From contig CAKQDS010000006.1 of assembly GCA_934229535.1 (NCBI GenBank), forward strand, positions 1 through 64,000: a stretch of 64,000 bases of DNA, read 5' to 3'. Both the position numbers and the translations under genes were made by a program. How positions within the stretch are numbered: position 1 is the stretch's first letter; every line of letters begins with the position of its first letter. This document shows positions 30,401 to 39,412 of this stretch, piece by piece. This DNA is from an uncultured Anaeroplasmataceae bacterium. Its GTDB lineage: Bacteria; Bacillota_I; Bacilli_A; Acholeplasmatales; Anaeroplasmataceae. A model generated the notes under the pieces. The model saw nothing but the letters and a program-made list of their open reading frames with translations, was not told the origin of the DNA and searched no databases.

Positions 30401-33400
30401 AACATCTGTAAGAGCTGTACAATTAGCAAAGGCTGATTTACCAATAACCTGAATATTTTCAAGATTAATATCAGTTAGTGATGTATTAGATGCAAAAGCA
30501 AATTCCTTTATTTGCTTGCAGGTATTGCCTTTATCATCACTTAAGAAATTAACACTCTTTAATTTAGAACAATTATAAAATGCATATTTATAAACCTCTT
30601 GAACATTAGCCGGAATAGTTACACCAGTAACTGTATCATTACCACCAGCACTCTTATTTGCATCCCAATCATTCTCATCAACCTTAATAGATGTATCAGT
30701 TGTATAAAGACTAAATGCATAAGCGCCAATATATAATATACCCTTATCGTCAGGAATAACAACATCGCCACCATTACCCTTATAGCCAGTAAGAGTTGTA
30801 CCAGAAATAATAAATTCATTATTAACAGTTACCGTAGTTCTAGCAATAATATTTGATTCCTTGCCATCTACTGTAATTCTAAGTGTAATTATTGATTTTC
30901 CTTCCTTAACAGCTGTAACTAGACCATTTTGATCAACAGTTGCAACCAAAGGATTTGTTGATTCCCACTTCAATGAATATCTAGAGGTATCCAAATTCCA
31001 AGGCTTAATTTCATAGCCAAGCTTTACTTGCTCACTTGGATAGAAGGAAATTGGTCCATTTGATAAGAAATTACGATCGCCAGCAGAACCAATCTTAGAA
31101 TATTCTGGTCCATCTATAAACGCCTTAATTGTATCATAATAAGTGAATTTTATATCTTCAAATGCTACATTATTACTAAATGATTGATTTGCACTTAAAA
31201 GACTAACATTTGTAGCATCTTCTTTAACATTTAAAATAATTGAGGCCTTATGATAAGCACCATCAGCACCAATTGCAGTAGCTGTAATTAAAGCACTACC
31301 ACTATTAATACCCTCAGCCTTACCATTTTTTACCCTAGCAATAGTTTCATCACTTGATGTCCAAGATAATTTAGCAAAATATTCAGCTTGATATGGATCA
31401 CTTAGATTAATTGTTTCATCATCAGATGTTAAAAGCTTAGCAAGATTAACCTCCTGACCAATCATTGTATCATATGAAGTAATCTTCTCACCATTTGTAT
31501 TTTTAAATTCAAGATTAGATGAGTTAGTTCCTGGGAAGGTAACATAATAATAATTGCTGTTCATTGCATAGTCATCAATCATTATTCCAAGACCATTTGT
31601 AAGTCCAGCACCACCTGAATTATCACTACTATATTTTAACAAATCCATATAATCTGTTATTTCCATTGTAACCTTATTAATAGTACCTTTTTCACCATAA
31701 ACAGGAATTGGATAATCACATAATGGTGTAAGTGAACCATTAACCATTGTAAAAGGTCTTACTGACATTGCATAATGATTATCATAAACATATAAATCAA
31801 CATAATATCTATCCTTTTTAAGTGATTTATCATATTTTGCATAATACTGTGCATCAGTTAAAATAGGTGTCTCATAATCAACATAGAAGCTAAATTCAAA
31901 TGTATTATTTAAATTTGTAGAAACTCCACCATCACCATAATCAAGATATGCTTGCATTTTAAATGTGTAATTTGTGTTATTAGTTAATCCTAAATCTTGC
32001 ATATTGATATCAAGCATATCATAGGCAGGAATTTGTCCACCACTATAATGAGCCTTGAATTGATCATATTTAATATTTTCGTAAACTATTTCACCGGTAT
32101 TTGTATTATAAATTGTTGTTACAAGCTTTTTAGCATTTCTTAATAAGCCTGCATAAACAGTTGTAATACCATGAATTGAAGAAACCTCATAGCCCATTGC
32201 TGCATGCTCAGTAGTTGCAGGAATAGCATCATATTTAGTTTCATCCATTGAATATACATATGATCCAAGGGGAATTATATAATTGTAATAATAGCTTCCA
32301 AGTGGCGTTGTTGCATAATAGTCAGCCTTAATCTTATCTTCATCATCGATTGACTTATCATGTGCTTCACTTTCAACCTCATAGAAGGTCTTATCAAATA
32401 ATGGAGCCTTTGTCCAATCACCAAAGAAGGCAAGGAATGGAATAGATAAATCAATCTCATTTTTATTAACAGCCTTTAATGTTACAAAGCCTTCAACATA
32501 CATACCATTAGCAAAATTCTTATTAATATATAATTTTTCAGCATCACTTAAAACAATTGTATACTCAATTAAAGCATTGCTATTAGGAGAAATTGTAATC
32601 TTGTTTCCATCAAGTGTTGCATCACCAGTAATTTTTACACTAGCATTAGGGTTAAGCATATGAGCCTTTTCAGCAACATAACGAGAATCAGATGTTGAAA
32701 CACTTTCAGTCATTGTTGCATCATCAATAATATAGCTTAATGATTCATTTGAAATATTATTTAATCTAAATTTAATAACATATTTTCCAGTCTTTTTAGC
32801 ATCATCGCCAAGCTCTGCTTTAGTTCTATCGCTACCATCAACAGATAAATATGCCTTAGTATTAACGGTATTTTTTAAGCTTGCAAGTCCAGCACCTTGT
32901 TTACGAGGAGAATAAGGATTACCTTCTTGATTTAAGGCAATTGTTGCTGAAGACATCATAATTTGATTTGTTAGCTTAGAAATTTCTTTTGTTGTAGCAT
33001 CAGGATATTTTTCCTTTAAATATTGTCTAATTAAAACAACAATACCACACATATTTGGCGTAGCCATTGATGTTCCTGATAATTCTTCATAGCCACCACC
33101 TGGAACAGATGATTTAATATTTCCACCATGAGCAGTAATTTCTGGCTTTAATGTTAAATCAGGATTTGGACCCCAGCTTGAGAAATCAGACATAAATGGT
33201 CCAGCAAGATTAGTCTTATTTAAAACTAAAATACCGCTCTTCTTTTTAGCTAAATGTTCACCATCATCCTTAGAAATTGAGCATAGAGGAATTTTAGCAT
33301 CATTACCAGCAGACATTGTAATTTCACCACTTATATTATTATAAATGATAATACCTCTTGCTCCAGCAAGATATGCTTGCTTTGTCTTTTCCTCAAAGCT

Positions 33401-34894
33401 AATATCACCACGTTTTACTAAAGCAATTTTGCCTTTTACATCAACTGATGAATAATTTAATCTAGAGCCATAGCCGGGAATAGTTACATATTCAATTTCA
33501 TTATCACCATCAGCTAAATTTAGCATTTCAAAGAAATCATATGGCTTATATGATGTATTGTTAGCTTCATTAAAGAAGAATGTATAGCCATCTTCCTTTG
33601 CTCTTACATATTTACTCTTTGTACCACTAATTGAAGCAACAGATAATGCAGCATTATAAGTAGATGGAGATCCAACAGTTGCAGAATCAGGATTTGTCGT
33701 TTTATTAGTATTACTATTTTCACCACCAAAAGCACTACTATAATCATTGCTTGCAGCAACTAAAAGAGAAATACCTGCTTCTTCCACCTTATCATAAACT
33801 GAATTTAGGTAATCATTGTCAGATAACTTAGTAAATCCACAAGATGAACCAAGACTCATATTAATTGCGTCTACGCCAATAACAACTGCATCCTCTAGTG
33901 CAGCAAGAATATCTTCAGTTTTACCTCCAGAATTCAAATCAGCGAAAACCTTTAATAAGACTAATTGAGTATTAATTGCAACACCAGTAATTACATTATC
34001 ACTACCAGCAATTATACCAGCAACGTGAGTTCCATGCTCACTATCATAAGGTGTAACATCTGGATCCTTATCTGCATAATCATATGTATATGGGATTTTA
34101 GTATTAACATACACATCCTCTGTCTTTAAGCCAGACGTAAAGCCAGAAGCCTTTGTTGAATTTAAAACCTTGCTTATATGGTCACGAGAAATCATCGGAT
34201 GCTGTGGCATAGTTTGGAAAACAGTATGATGAATATCAAAGCCAGAGTCCAAAATAGCAACAGCAGTATTTTCACCATCATATTCAACACTTGAGGAATT
34301 AAAAATTCCTGTGTCATAAACATCAACATCATTGGTTACAGCATTGTATTTAGTAGTTTCTGTACTTTGTGGTAATGCATAAACCTCACCAAGTGAAACA
34401 CTATAGCCATTGTTTTTTAATTTTTTATAATTAGCATAGCTTGTTGTAGCTGAAAAGCCGTTAAACAAAGTTGTATAGTTATATTTAACATCATCTATTA
34501 AACCACGTGATGTTAAATCATCAATTAATTTATTTTGATTTTCAAGATATCTATTTCTTTGCTTTTCACCATATGAGCTACTAGCATAATCAGAAATACT
34601 ATCATAGCCTCTTGAATATGAAAAATAATCATCTGCTAAAGAATTATTATCCATTGAAACTAAAATACTAACTCTATCATCATTTGCTAAATCATCAACC
34701 TTTGATAATAAATTAGGATTTATGTATTTCATATTATCAGTTGCATTAGCAATAAGCTTTGCCTGTGATATATTTAAATGAGTTGTGCTATCATTTTTTA
34801 TAACAGCATTTGAACCAGTCGCAACAGAGCAGCCAGTTAACGCCAATGCTGAAAATGTAAATAATAGAGCACAATGTTTAAAAATATGCTTCAT
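27416..34894 (-). CDS. Giant lipid-anchored subtilase (S8) with PA domain, Big_2 domains and BspA-type LRRs (copy 2)
   Basis: A 2492-residue paralogue of the protein at 10514-17869 with the same architecture. The lipobox ends T-G-C (Cys 22). A propeptide-like region covers about 70-175. The catalytic domain has Asp 216, His 287, Asn 383 and Ser 609, all in canonical S8 motifs. A PA domain is inserted at about 475-560, then Fn3-like domains, Big_2-like domains and BspA-type LRRs from about 1365 to 2220. Unlike copy 1 it ends in a hydrophobic segment of about 18 residues after a Lys-Arg pair, so it may be membrane-inserted at both ends. The gene starts 27 bases downstream of a hairpin, with GAGGT before the ATG. 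Predicted role: surface proteolysis. Confidence 0.93.
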   Translation of the reverse strand: MKHIFKHCALLFTFSALALTGCSVATGSNAVIKNDSTTHLNISQAKLIANATDNMKYINPNLLSKVDDLANDDRVSILVSMDNNSLADDYFSYSRGYDSISDYASSSYGEKQRNRYLENQNKLIDDLTSRGLIDDVKYNYTTLFNGFSATTSYANYKKLKNNGYSVSLGEVYALPQSTETTKYNAVTNDVDVYDTGIFNSSSVEYDGENTAVAILDSGFDIHHTVFQTMPQHPMISRDHISKVLNSTKASGFTSGLKTEDVYVNTKIPYTYDYADKDPDVTPYDSEHGTHVAGIIAGSDNVITGVAINTQLVLLKVFADLNSGGKTEDILAALEDAVVIGVDAINMSLGSSCGFTKLSDNDYLNSVYDKVEEAGISLLVAASNDYSSAFGGENSNTNKTTNPDSATVGSPSTYNAALSVASISGTKSKYVRAKEDGYTFFFNEANNTSYKPYDFFEMLNLADGDNEIEYVTIPGYGSRLNYSSVDVKGKIALVKRGDISFEEKTKQAYLAGARGIIIYNNISGEITMSAGNDAKIPLCSISKDDGEHLAKKKSGILVLNKTNLAGPFMSDFSSWGPNPDLTLKPEITAHGGNIKSSVPGGGYEELSGTSMATPNMCGIVVLIRQYLKEKYPDATTKEISKLTNQIMMSSATIALNQEGNPYSPRKQGAGLASLKNTVNTKAYLSVDGSDRTKAELGDDAKKTGKYVIKFRLNNISNESLSYIIDDATMTESVSTSDSRYVAEKAHMLNPNASVKITGDATLDGNKITISPNSNALIEYTIVLSDAEKLYINKNFANGMYVEGFVTLKAVNKNEIDLSIPFLAFFGDWTKAPLFDKTFYEVESEAHDKSIDDEDKIKADYYATTPLGSYYYNYIIPLGSYVYSMDETKYDAIPATTEHAAMGYEVSSIHGITTVYAGLLRNAKKLVTTIYNTNTGEIVYENIKYDQFKAHYSGGQIPAYDMLDINMQDLGLTNNTNYTFKMQAYLDYGDGGVSTNLNNTFEFSFYVDYETPILTDAQYYAKYDKSLKKDRYYVDLYVYDNHYAMSVRPFTMVNGSLTPLCDYPIPVYGEKGTINKVTMEITDYMDLLKYSSDNSGGAGLTNGLGIMIDDYAMNSNYYYVTFPGTNSSNLEFKNTNGEKITSYDTMIGQEVNLAKLLTSDDETINLSDPYQAEYFAKLSWTSSDETIARVKNGKAEGINSGSALITATAIGADGAYHKASIILNVKEDATNVSLLSANQSFSNNVAFEDIKFTYYDTIKAFIDGPEYSKIGSAGDRNFLSNGPISFYPSEQVKLGYEIKPWNLDTSRYSLKWESTNPLVATVDQNGLVTAVKEGKSIITLRITVDGKESNIIARTTVTVNNEFIISGTTLTGYKGNGGDVVIPDDKGILYIGAYAFSLYTTDTSIKVDENDWDANKSAGGNDTVTGVTIPANVQEVYKYAFYNCSKLKSVNFLSDDKGNTCKQIKEFAFASNTSLTDINLENIQVIGKSAFANCTALTDVDLSHIYALGEQAFKGCTGITSVNLTTLRNAWKEVFMDCSNLTTFISGNYTKLSEGMFKNSGLTSVDIYSDRIPTSTFENCKNLIKVDVMRDIVYVGEGAFKGCSKMNSFVFRGKSDFIYSNAFENCAALTNLTMPNGETKIEQYAFFNCTKLAKITFAKDSKIIGNESTIFEGCSSLKEFNVEASNEYYKANGPLLLTSDEKVIILAAPGYDYGRYTIPDSILEVKEGAFGGISTLRTLNLNNVTQIGEYAFAECTALTSVTFANEKFTIDDGAFAACTKLATLVNIKNTKEIGKYAFTSTALNSIDLGENVNIGEGAFAKITSLRYAHLYGNTTIGYGAFINDTGLTTVDIDADAKITASDYAFYNCTKLASIDLSKFYDHIGKMAFYATIIKVANLTNVTSVGDFAFADCTEITTLNMPIMETIGDGAFAAYSESSVSGIAITSLELPTTLRSIGEAAFYTCLNLKTITIPANVELKGFIFAYNTSLQSVVLDSSIKTIPNNMFYKATALVNINLENVERIEDGAFYTCTKLKNVNLSNLLYVGEDAFAGCTSITSLDMPRVKEIADYAFLSASGVSTINMPVVEKIGIQALSLLNVGSIVLPNTIKEISMSAFYNNIKQSSFLYDDNGNIVDTYNINDYCLISNGVLYVRNANGLLEMSSYPTGKIEQSYTVLDNTYRIEMYAAAANPYLSSVILPDTLESIGNMAFYDCSKLNSVEFRSLVAPTLEGSLAGSSTDYSYTEDSEIYKLMNKFFVFNGYYPYYYGQFKGMVGTKEKINIVLPNVKSGSISGYDNLIYTLFFDVKNATNSIYESKDTNTITFLKYINQIPANATLADEALVLKTKTAYNGMKQDLHNYGYTDSDIKLMTDKLNEAVLKINTLKANYINEKYSVLLAQIKELGTEFSVDKISLYNDIMNTINSLDKSDKSAIDITTVDEFRNNYAKYVADFNQDITDMNQASTLTTREIVMKRVAALSYGLSMISLLGLIKFYL

Positions 34895-34921
34895 TTCTTT
34901 TACCTCATCTTTATAAAGCCT

Positions 34922-34954
34922 AAAGGGAAAATAGCAAAAATGCCATTTCCCTTT
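34922..34954 (-). terminator. Hairpin between Ig-repeat lipoprotein and subtilase 2
   Basis: AAAGGGAAA and TTTCCCTTT form the outer stem, extended by G-C pairs after a one-base bulge, with a six-base loop. Only a short, broken U-tract follows. I see no new promoter between it and the subtilase ATG, so it is probably a partial terminator or mRNA-processing signal within operon 2 rather than an operon end. Confidence 0.6.
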
Positions 34955-34977
34955 TATAAATTTAGTCCCTATTCCAA

Positions 34978-37900
34978 TTATGCTGTTTTTTCAACAATAT
35001 TAAGTGTATATTTAGAAGGCGCGCTTCCACTTACATAGCCAACAGTTACCTTAATATAATAAGTTTTTCCTTCTTCTAATGCTTGTTCCATTAGGAAATC
35101 ATACTTATAGCCACCCAAAGCAACTACAGCATCACTACCATCATCATTATCCTTAAGTTTATTAGAGCCTGTTTCATCATATAATGTACCCTTATTATCC
35201 TTTGAGCCATTATTAGTTGAATAAATCAAATATGTAGCAGTTTTAGTAGCAGTAAACTTAAACCAAGCCTCTTTTTCATATGCTATATTAGCACAATCTG
35301 TACCTTCATTTACCTCAATTGCATATTCCATTGTTGTTCCCTTTAACAATACAGATTCATCTTCTTCAGTATATGCTTTTGCAGAAGCATCTAGACTGAA
35401 ATACTTAACTGAAGCATCATTAAATGTTACCTTATAATATGTCTTTACAAGCTCATATGTACCCTTTAATGAACCATATGTAGCATTACCAAAGCCATCA
35501 AGAGTAAGCTTTGAACCACTACCAGTATATTCACCCTTTTCAGCTCCAGCAAGTTTAAATGAAGAGCTTGTCATTTGGCCCTCAACAACAACCTCTTTAT
35601 CCTTAGAAACAGTAAATATTGTTCCATTTTCAAGGTTAGTTGTATTATATTTAACGCTTACTTCACCATATGGTGTATTACCAATTGAATAATAATATTT
35701 TTCAATACCATGAGCATCCTCGGCAATTGTTAAAACATGTGATTGATTATCAATATATGCAGAAATTGTATTTGTAACTGTTAAATCCTTAAACATATAA
35801 GTATAATCACTGCCAGATAAAATTCCAAATAGATAGTCATCATCATAAATTAATGTTGATGTTTGAGGTGTGCTATATGGAGTATATGTCCAAGTAACTG
35901 TATTGCCTGTTAGAACCCATTCAGCCTCATATTCTGATTTAGAATATTCATTCTTAGTATATGTAGCACTTCCATCAGCTACTAAATCAAGCTCGTATGA
36001 ATATAATCCTGAATAAGAAGAGCTCTTCTTGCCAATCCAATGACCAGTTTCAGGGGCATCAAGATATGGAGTTGGATATACATAAACAAGACCGCTAGCT
36101 TCAAACAATTCATCACCATATGTTGCCTTAAATGTTACAATATAATATCCTGAAACAGTTGTATCAACTGCACTCATATCAGCATTTGTATCATCAATAG
36201 CTATAGATTTTACTTCACCATTTTCATCAACATATTCCATCTTAAATACATCAGCAATATTTAAATTACCATTAAGTGCTACTCTTACTGTATCACTTAC
36301 AGTTAAGCGATGATTTAAAACCGTTTCACAAATTAATGTAGTTGCATCTTCTTTGTAAATCTTACCAGTATATTCAACTAGTTTTAATGTATTGTTACCA
36401 TTTGACAACTCAAATGTAGCACTATTTTCACCATTTGTTAAAACAACTGTTTTGCCATCACGAGTATAATTACAAACCTCTGAGGAATAGCTAAAGAAAT
36501 TAGCATTAGCATAGCCATTACCCAAGAATTGAACCTTTATAGATGTTCCAAAAGCATAAGTATTATTGAAATCATCACTAGCTTTAACGGTAAATGTGCT
36601 ACCATTTAATTCTAAAATAACCATTTGTGAAGTATAATTCTTATCAGTCCAAGTTAAGATAACATCTTTACCATTCATCTTATACTTGAAGCCACTATAA
36701 TTTGCTTCATAGCTTGATCCCTCTAGGGTTGCAACACCTTTTCCATCAAGTGTTAATGTAAAGTCACCTGTATATGTTCCTTTTTCTGAACCAACCACTT
36801 CTTCAGATGGAGTAGTAGTTCCACCAGTTGAACCACTAGATGAAGCTGTACCCTTAACAAAAGACATTGTAGTTGTCTCAGATTCAGTTGTAAATGTTAA
36901 ATCAAATGTATCACTACCAAGAGTAACCTTATTTACACCATCAAACCAAGTACCTTCAACAGTAGGATTAATATACCAAGATGAAGAATATGAAGTTACA
37001 TATTCATAATAATCATAATCGTAGTCTTTACTATACTTAACATGCATAATAGCTTTAATTTCTTCATTTGTAGCTTTATTTGTTAACTTATAAGCATATA
37101 GCTTAACATTATTGCTTGAAGAAAACTCTGTTGCAGAATTTATAAAGGCAGATACAATCTTAATATCATAATCATCGACATTCTTAACAAAAGCATTTGA
37201 AAGCTTTTCAGATAATGTAGAGCCAGAATAATTCCATTTAACAAATAAGACGTCATTATCATATACTACATTAAATATTCCTTGAGTTGAATCAAATGTT
37301 ACTTTGTAAATTCCACCATCTTCTACAAATTTACCAGTCTTATCAGCACCACCTATAACAGCTGTAGCAGTACCATCAGCATTAAGTGTAATTGATGTAA
37401 GTGTTGCCTCACTATTAAGGCCTGTCCATGTACCTACAAAATCAGAAGCTAAAACATTAATCTTCTTAGTATATGTAACTCCTTCATATGTACAAGTTAC
37501 ATCATATTCACCAATCTCATTAAGATTAACCTTAGATGAATCAATCATATCATCTGTAACAGTAACGCTATTAGTGCTTTGTGATTCGCCATCATATTTT
37601 GTAACCTTAAACATTGATTTATAATCAAATGATGTCGCACCCTTGTAAGTATTAACCGGCTTGCTTGAAGCTTCAGTAATAGTTACATCATTTTCAAGTG
37701 TAACCTTAGTTGCAAATTCATAAGATAATCCATCAAGTTCAAAGGAAATCTTATAATCATAAACACCAGGTGTACCAAATACAATATTGGTATCAATTGT
37801 ATAATAAACAGGAGTTTTTCCTTCTGTAGGAGTATGAGTATCTTTTTCAGAAACTGGAACAAATTCAACATCAAGTCCACTATAAGTAGCTGAGCTACCA

Positions 37901-39291
37901 TTTATCTTCATATAGAAAATCTTAAATGGATCAATATTATCGCTAGTTAACTCAGAAGCCTTATATGTAACCTTTGAATCACTTGCTTCAGCCTTATGAG
38001 CATAAATCTCATAATTGATTGTCTTACTAAATTCTACTCCATCAACAACAATCTTATATGTTGCATAATATTTACCAGTTTGAGCTAAATTATTTTGACT
38101 AAATACTAAATTTGTATCTACTAGCTTAGCATCAAAAGGAAGACTAATTCCATCTGCAGTAGCAACAAAGTTTTCAGCATGCTTAAACATTGCATCGCCA
38201 GCATAAACGCCCTTACCAACAAATGAATCACCATTTGGAGTTGCTATAACTACTTCAGGTAAAACATTGATTTTAGCATTTACAATTGTTAATTCACCAT
38301 AATAATCATAAGTTAACTTAATATCATAAATACCAGTACGATTATAATCAACGCTTCCACTTAGCATTTCATCAGTAATTGCTAATTTCTTATCACCAGC
38401 GTAAACGCTAAATGCTTCCTTAACATCATAAGTCTCATCGCCCTTATGACAAATTAGCATATCTGAGTTAACACTAGCAGTAACCTTCTTGTTTGCAACT
38501 ACATTTACAGTTGCAATAACAGCTTTACCCTTATAATTTAATGTTACCTCATATTCACCAACTTCACTACGATTAAATTTTGATTCATCAATCATAGAAG
38601 CACGAACAACGACATCCTTACCATCATCAGTTATAGTAAATAAATTTTCAGCTTCAAAATTTTCAGCCTCACCAAGCTCTAATGTTTGATTATGAGCAAC
38701 AAGTGACAATCTTTCAGTATTTTCAATAATATTTATTTTACTTGTAACCTTAATTCCTTCATATGTTAAAGCTACCTCATATTCACCAACAGCGGCTTTT
38801 AAATCGCCAACATTAAGCATTTCATCCTTAACTTCGATTTCTTTACCATCATCAGTGATTTTAAATAATTTCTTAACATCCTCAGCCTTAAAATCCTTAA
38901 GTTCAATTGTTAAATTTGTAGATTCAAGATTAACCTTCTTTGTTACAACCTCAGGAGTTAAATCAACAACATTAACATTACTTGTATAAGTTATTCCCTT
39001 ATATGTTAAAGTAATTGTATAGCTTCCAGTCTTTGCTTCAACACTTCCACTTAGCATATCAGCACTAATTGCAACTTCTTTGCCATCATCTGTAATCTTA
39101 AATAATGTTTTAGCATCAAAGCTACTAACATTTGCAAGAGCAATTGTAGTATTAGATGTTGTAACATTTAAATTCTTTTCAACAACCTCAGAAGGTATTG
39201 ATAAAGAAGGCTCACTATCACAGCCTGCAAGACCAAATGCCGCAAGTGATAATGATGATAAAACTAATAACGTTTTTTTATTTCTTTTCAT
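34978..39291 (-). CDS. Large lipoprotein with Ig-like repeats (paralogue of the 326-4744 gene)
   Basis: A 1437-residue predicted lipoprotein (lipobox L-A-G-C, Cys 24 from the chosen start). Residues about 40-290 contain four near-identical 75-residue repeats with 'LFKITDDGKEV', 'GxYxVTLTYKGI' and 'VNVV', followed by more divergent Ig-like units to about 600. The C-terminal half has repeated modules of the type 'GTWTG...LTLDGFGNATYG' and ends with a domain resembling pre-peptidase C-terminal folds ('YEKEAWFKFTATKTATYLIYST'). ATG 39291 is preferred over 39306 because GGAGAG lies 6 bases upstream. The repeats show recent internal duplication, more regular than in the operon 1 paralogue. A structural or binding role at the surface is inferred. 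Confidence 0.85.
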   Translation of the reverse strand: MKRNKKTLLVLSSLSLAAFGLAGCDSEPSLSIPSEVVEKNLNVTTSNTTIALANVSSFDAKTLFKITDDGKEVAISADMLSGSVEAKTGSYTITLTYKGITYTSNVNVVDLTPEVVTKKVNLESTNLTIELKDFKAEDVKKLFKITDDGKEIEVKDEMLNVGDLKAAVGEYEVALTYEGIKVTSKINIIENTERLSLVAHNQTLELGEAENFEAENLFTITDDGKDVVVRASMIDESKFNRSEVGEYEVTLNYKGKAVIATVNVVANKKVTASVNSDMLICHKGDETYDVKEAFSVYAGDKKLAITDEMLSGSVDYNRTGIYDIKLTYDYYGELTIVNAKINVLPEVVIATPNGDSFVGKGVYAGDAMFKHAENFVATADGISLPFDAKLVDTNLVFSQNNLAQTGKYYATYKIVVDGVEFSKTINYEIYAHKAEASDSKVTYKASELTSDNIDPFKIFYMKINGSSATYSGLDVEFVPVSEKDTHTPTEGKTPVYYTIDTNIVFGTPGVYDYKISFELDGLSYEFATKVTLENDVTITEASSKPVNTYKGATSFDYKSMFKVTKYDGESQSTNSVTVTDDMIDSSKVNLNEIGEYDVTCTYEGVTYTKKINVLASDFVGTWTGLNSEATLTSITLNADGTATAVIGGADKTGKFVEDGGIYKVTFDSTQGIFNVVYDNDVLFVKWNYSGSTLSEKLSNAFVKNVDDYDIKIVSAFINSATEFSSSNNVKLYAYKLTNKATNEEIKAIMHVKYSKDYDYDYYEYVTSYSSSWYINPTVEGTWFDGVNKVTLGSDTFDLTFTTESETTTMSFVKGTASSSGSTGGTTTPSEEVVGSEKGTYTGDFTLTLDGKGVATLEGSSYEANYSGFKYKMNGKDVILTWTDKNYTSQMVILELNGSTFTVKASDDFNNTYAFGTSIKVQFLGNGYANANFFSYSSEVCNYTRDGKTVVLTNGENSATFELSNGNNTLKLVEYTGKIYKEDATTLICETVLNHRLTVSDTVRVALNGNLNIADVFKMEYVDENGEVKSIAIDDTNADMSAVDTTVSGYYIVTFKATYGDELFEASGLVYVYPTPYLDAPETGHWIGKKSSSYSGLYSYELDLVADGSATYTKNEYSKSEYEAEWVLTGNTVTWTYTPYSTPQTSTLIYDDDYLFGILSGSDYTYMFKDLTVTNTISAYIDNQSHVLTIAEDAHGIEKYYYSIGNTPYGEVSVKYNTTNLENGTIFTVSKDKEVVVEGQMTSSSFKLAGAEKGEYTGSGSKLTLDGFGNATYGSLKGTYELVKTYYKVTFNDASVKYFSLDASAKAYTEEDESVLLKGTTMEYAIEVNEGTDCANIAYEKEAWFKFTATKTATYLIYSTNNGSKDNKGTLYDETGSNKLKDNDDGSDAVVALGGYKYDFLMEQALEEGKTYYIKVTVGYVSGSAPSKYTLNIVEKTA

Positions 39292-39340
39292 TTTAATTCT
39301 CTCCATTCTTCTATTAAACCTATGCCTTTTTTACCCAATA

Positions 39341-39366
39341 GCTACTAGGAAGCATTTCCTAGCAGC
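39341..39366 (-). terminator. Hairpin between the first two genes of operon 2
   Basis: An 11-base stem with one G-U pair (GCTGCTAGGAA / TTCCTAGTAGC, 4-base loop) lies inside an outer complementary pair ACCCAA / TTGGGT (around 39333-39338 and 39387-39392). There is no U-tract. It resembles an intercistronic stabilising structure more than a terminator; all downstream genes of operon 2 lack another obvious promoter. Confidence 0.5.
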
Positions 39367-39412
39367 ATTATGATAATTATAACTTGGGTGATTATAATTA
39401 ATTTAAACTTTC

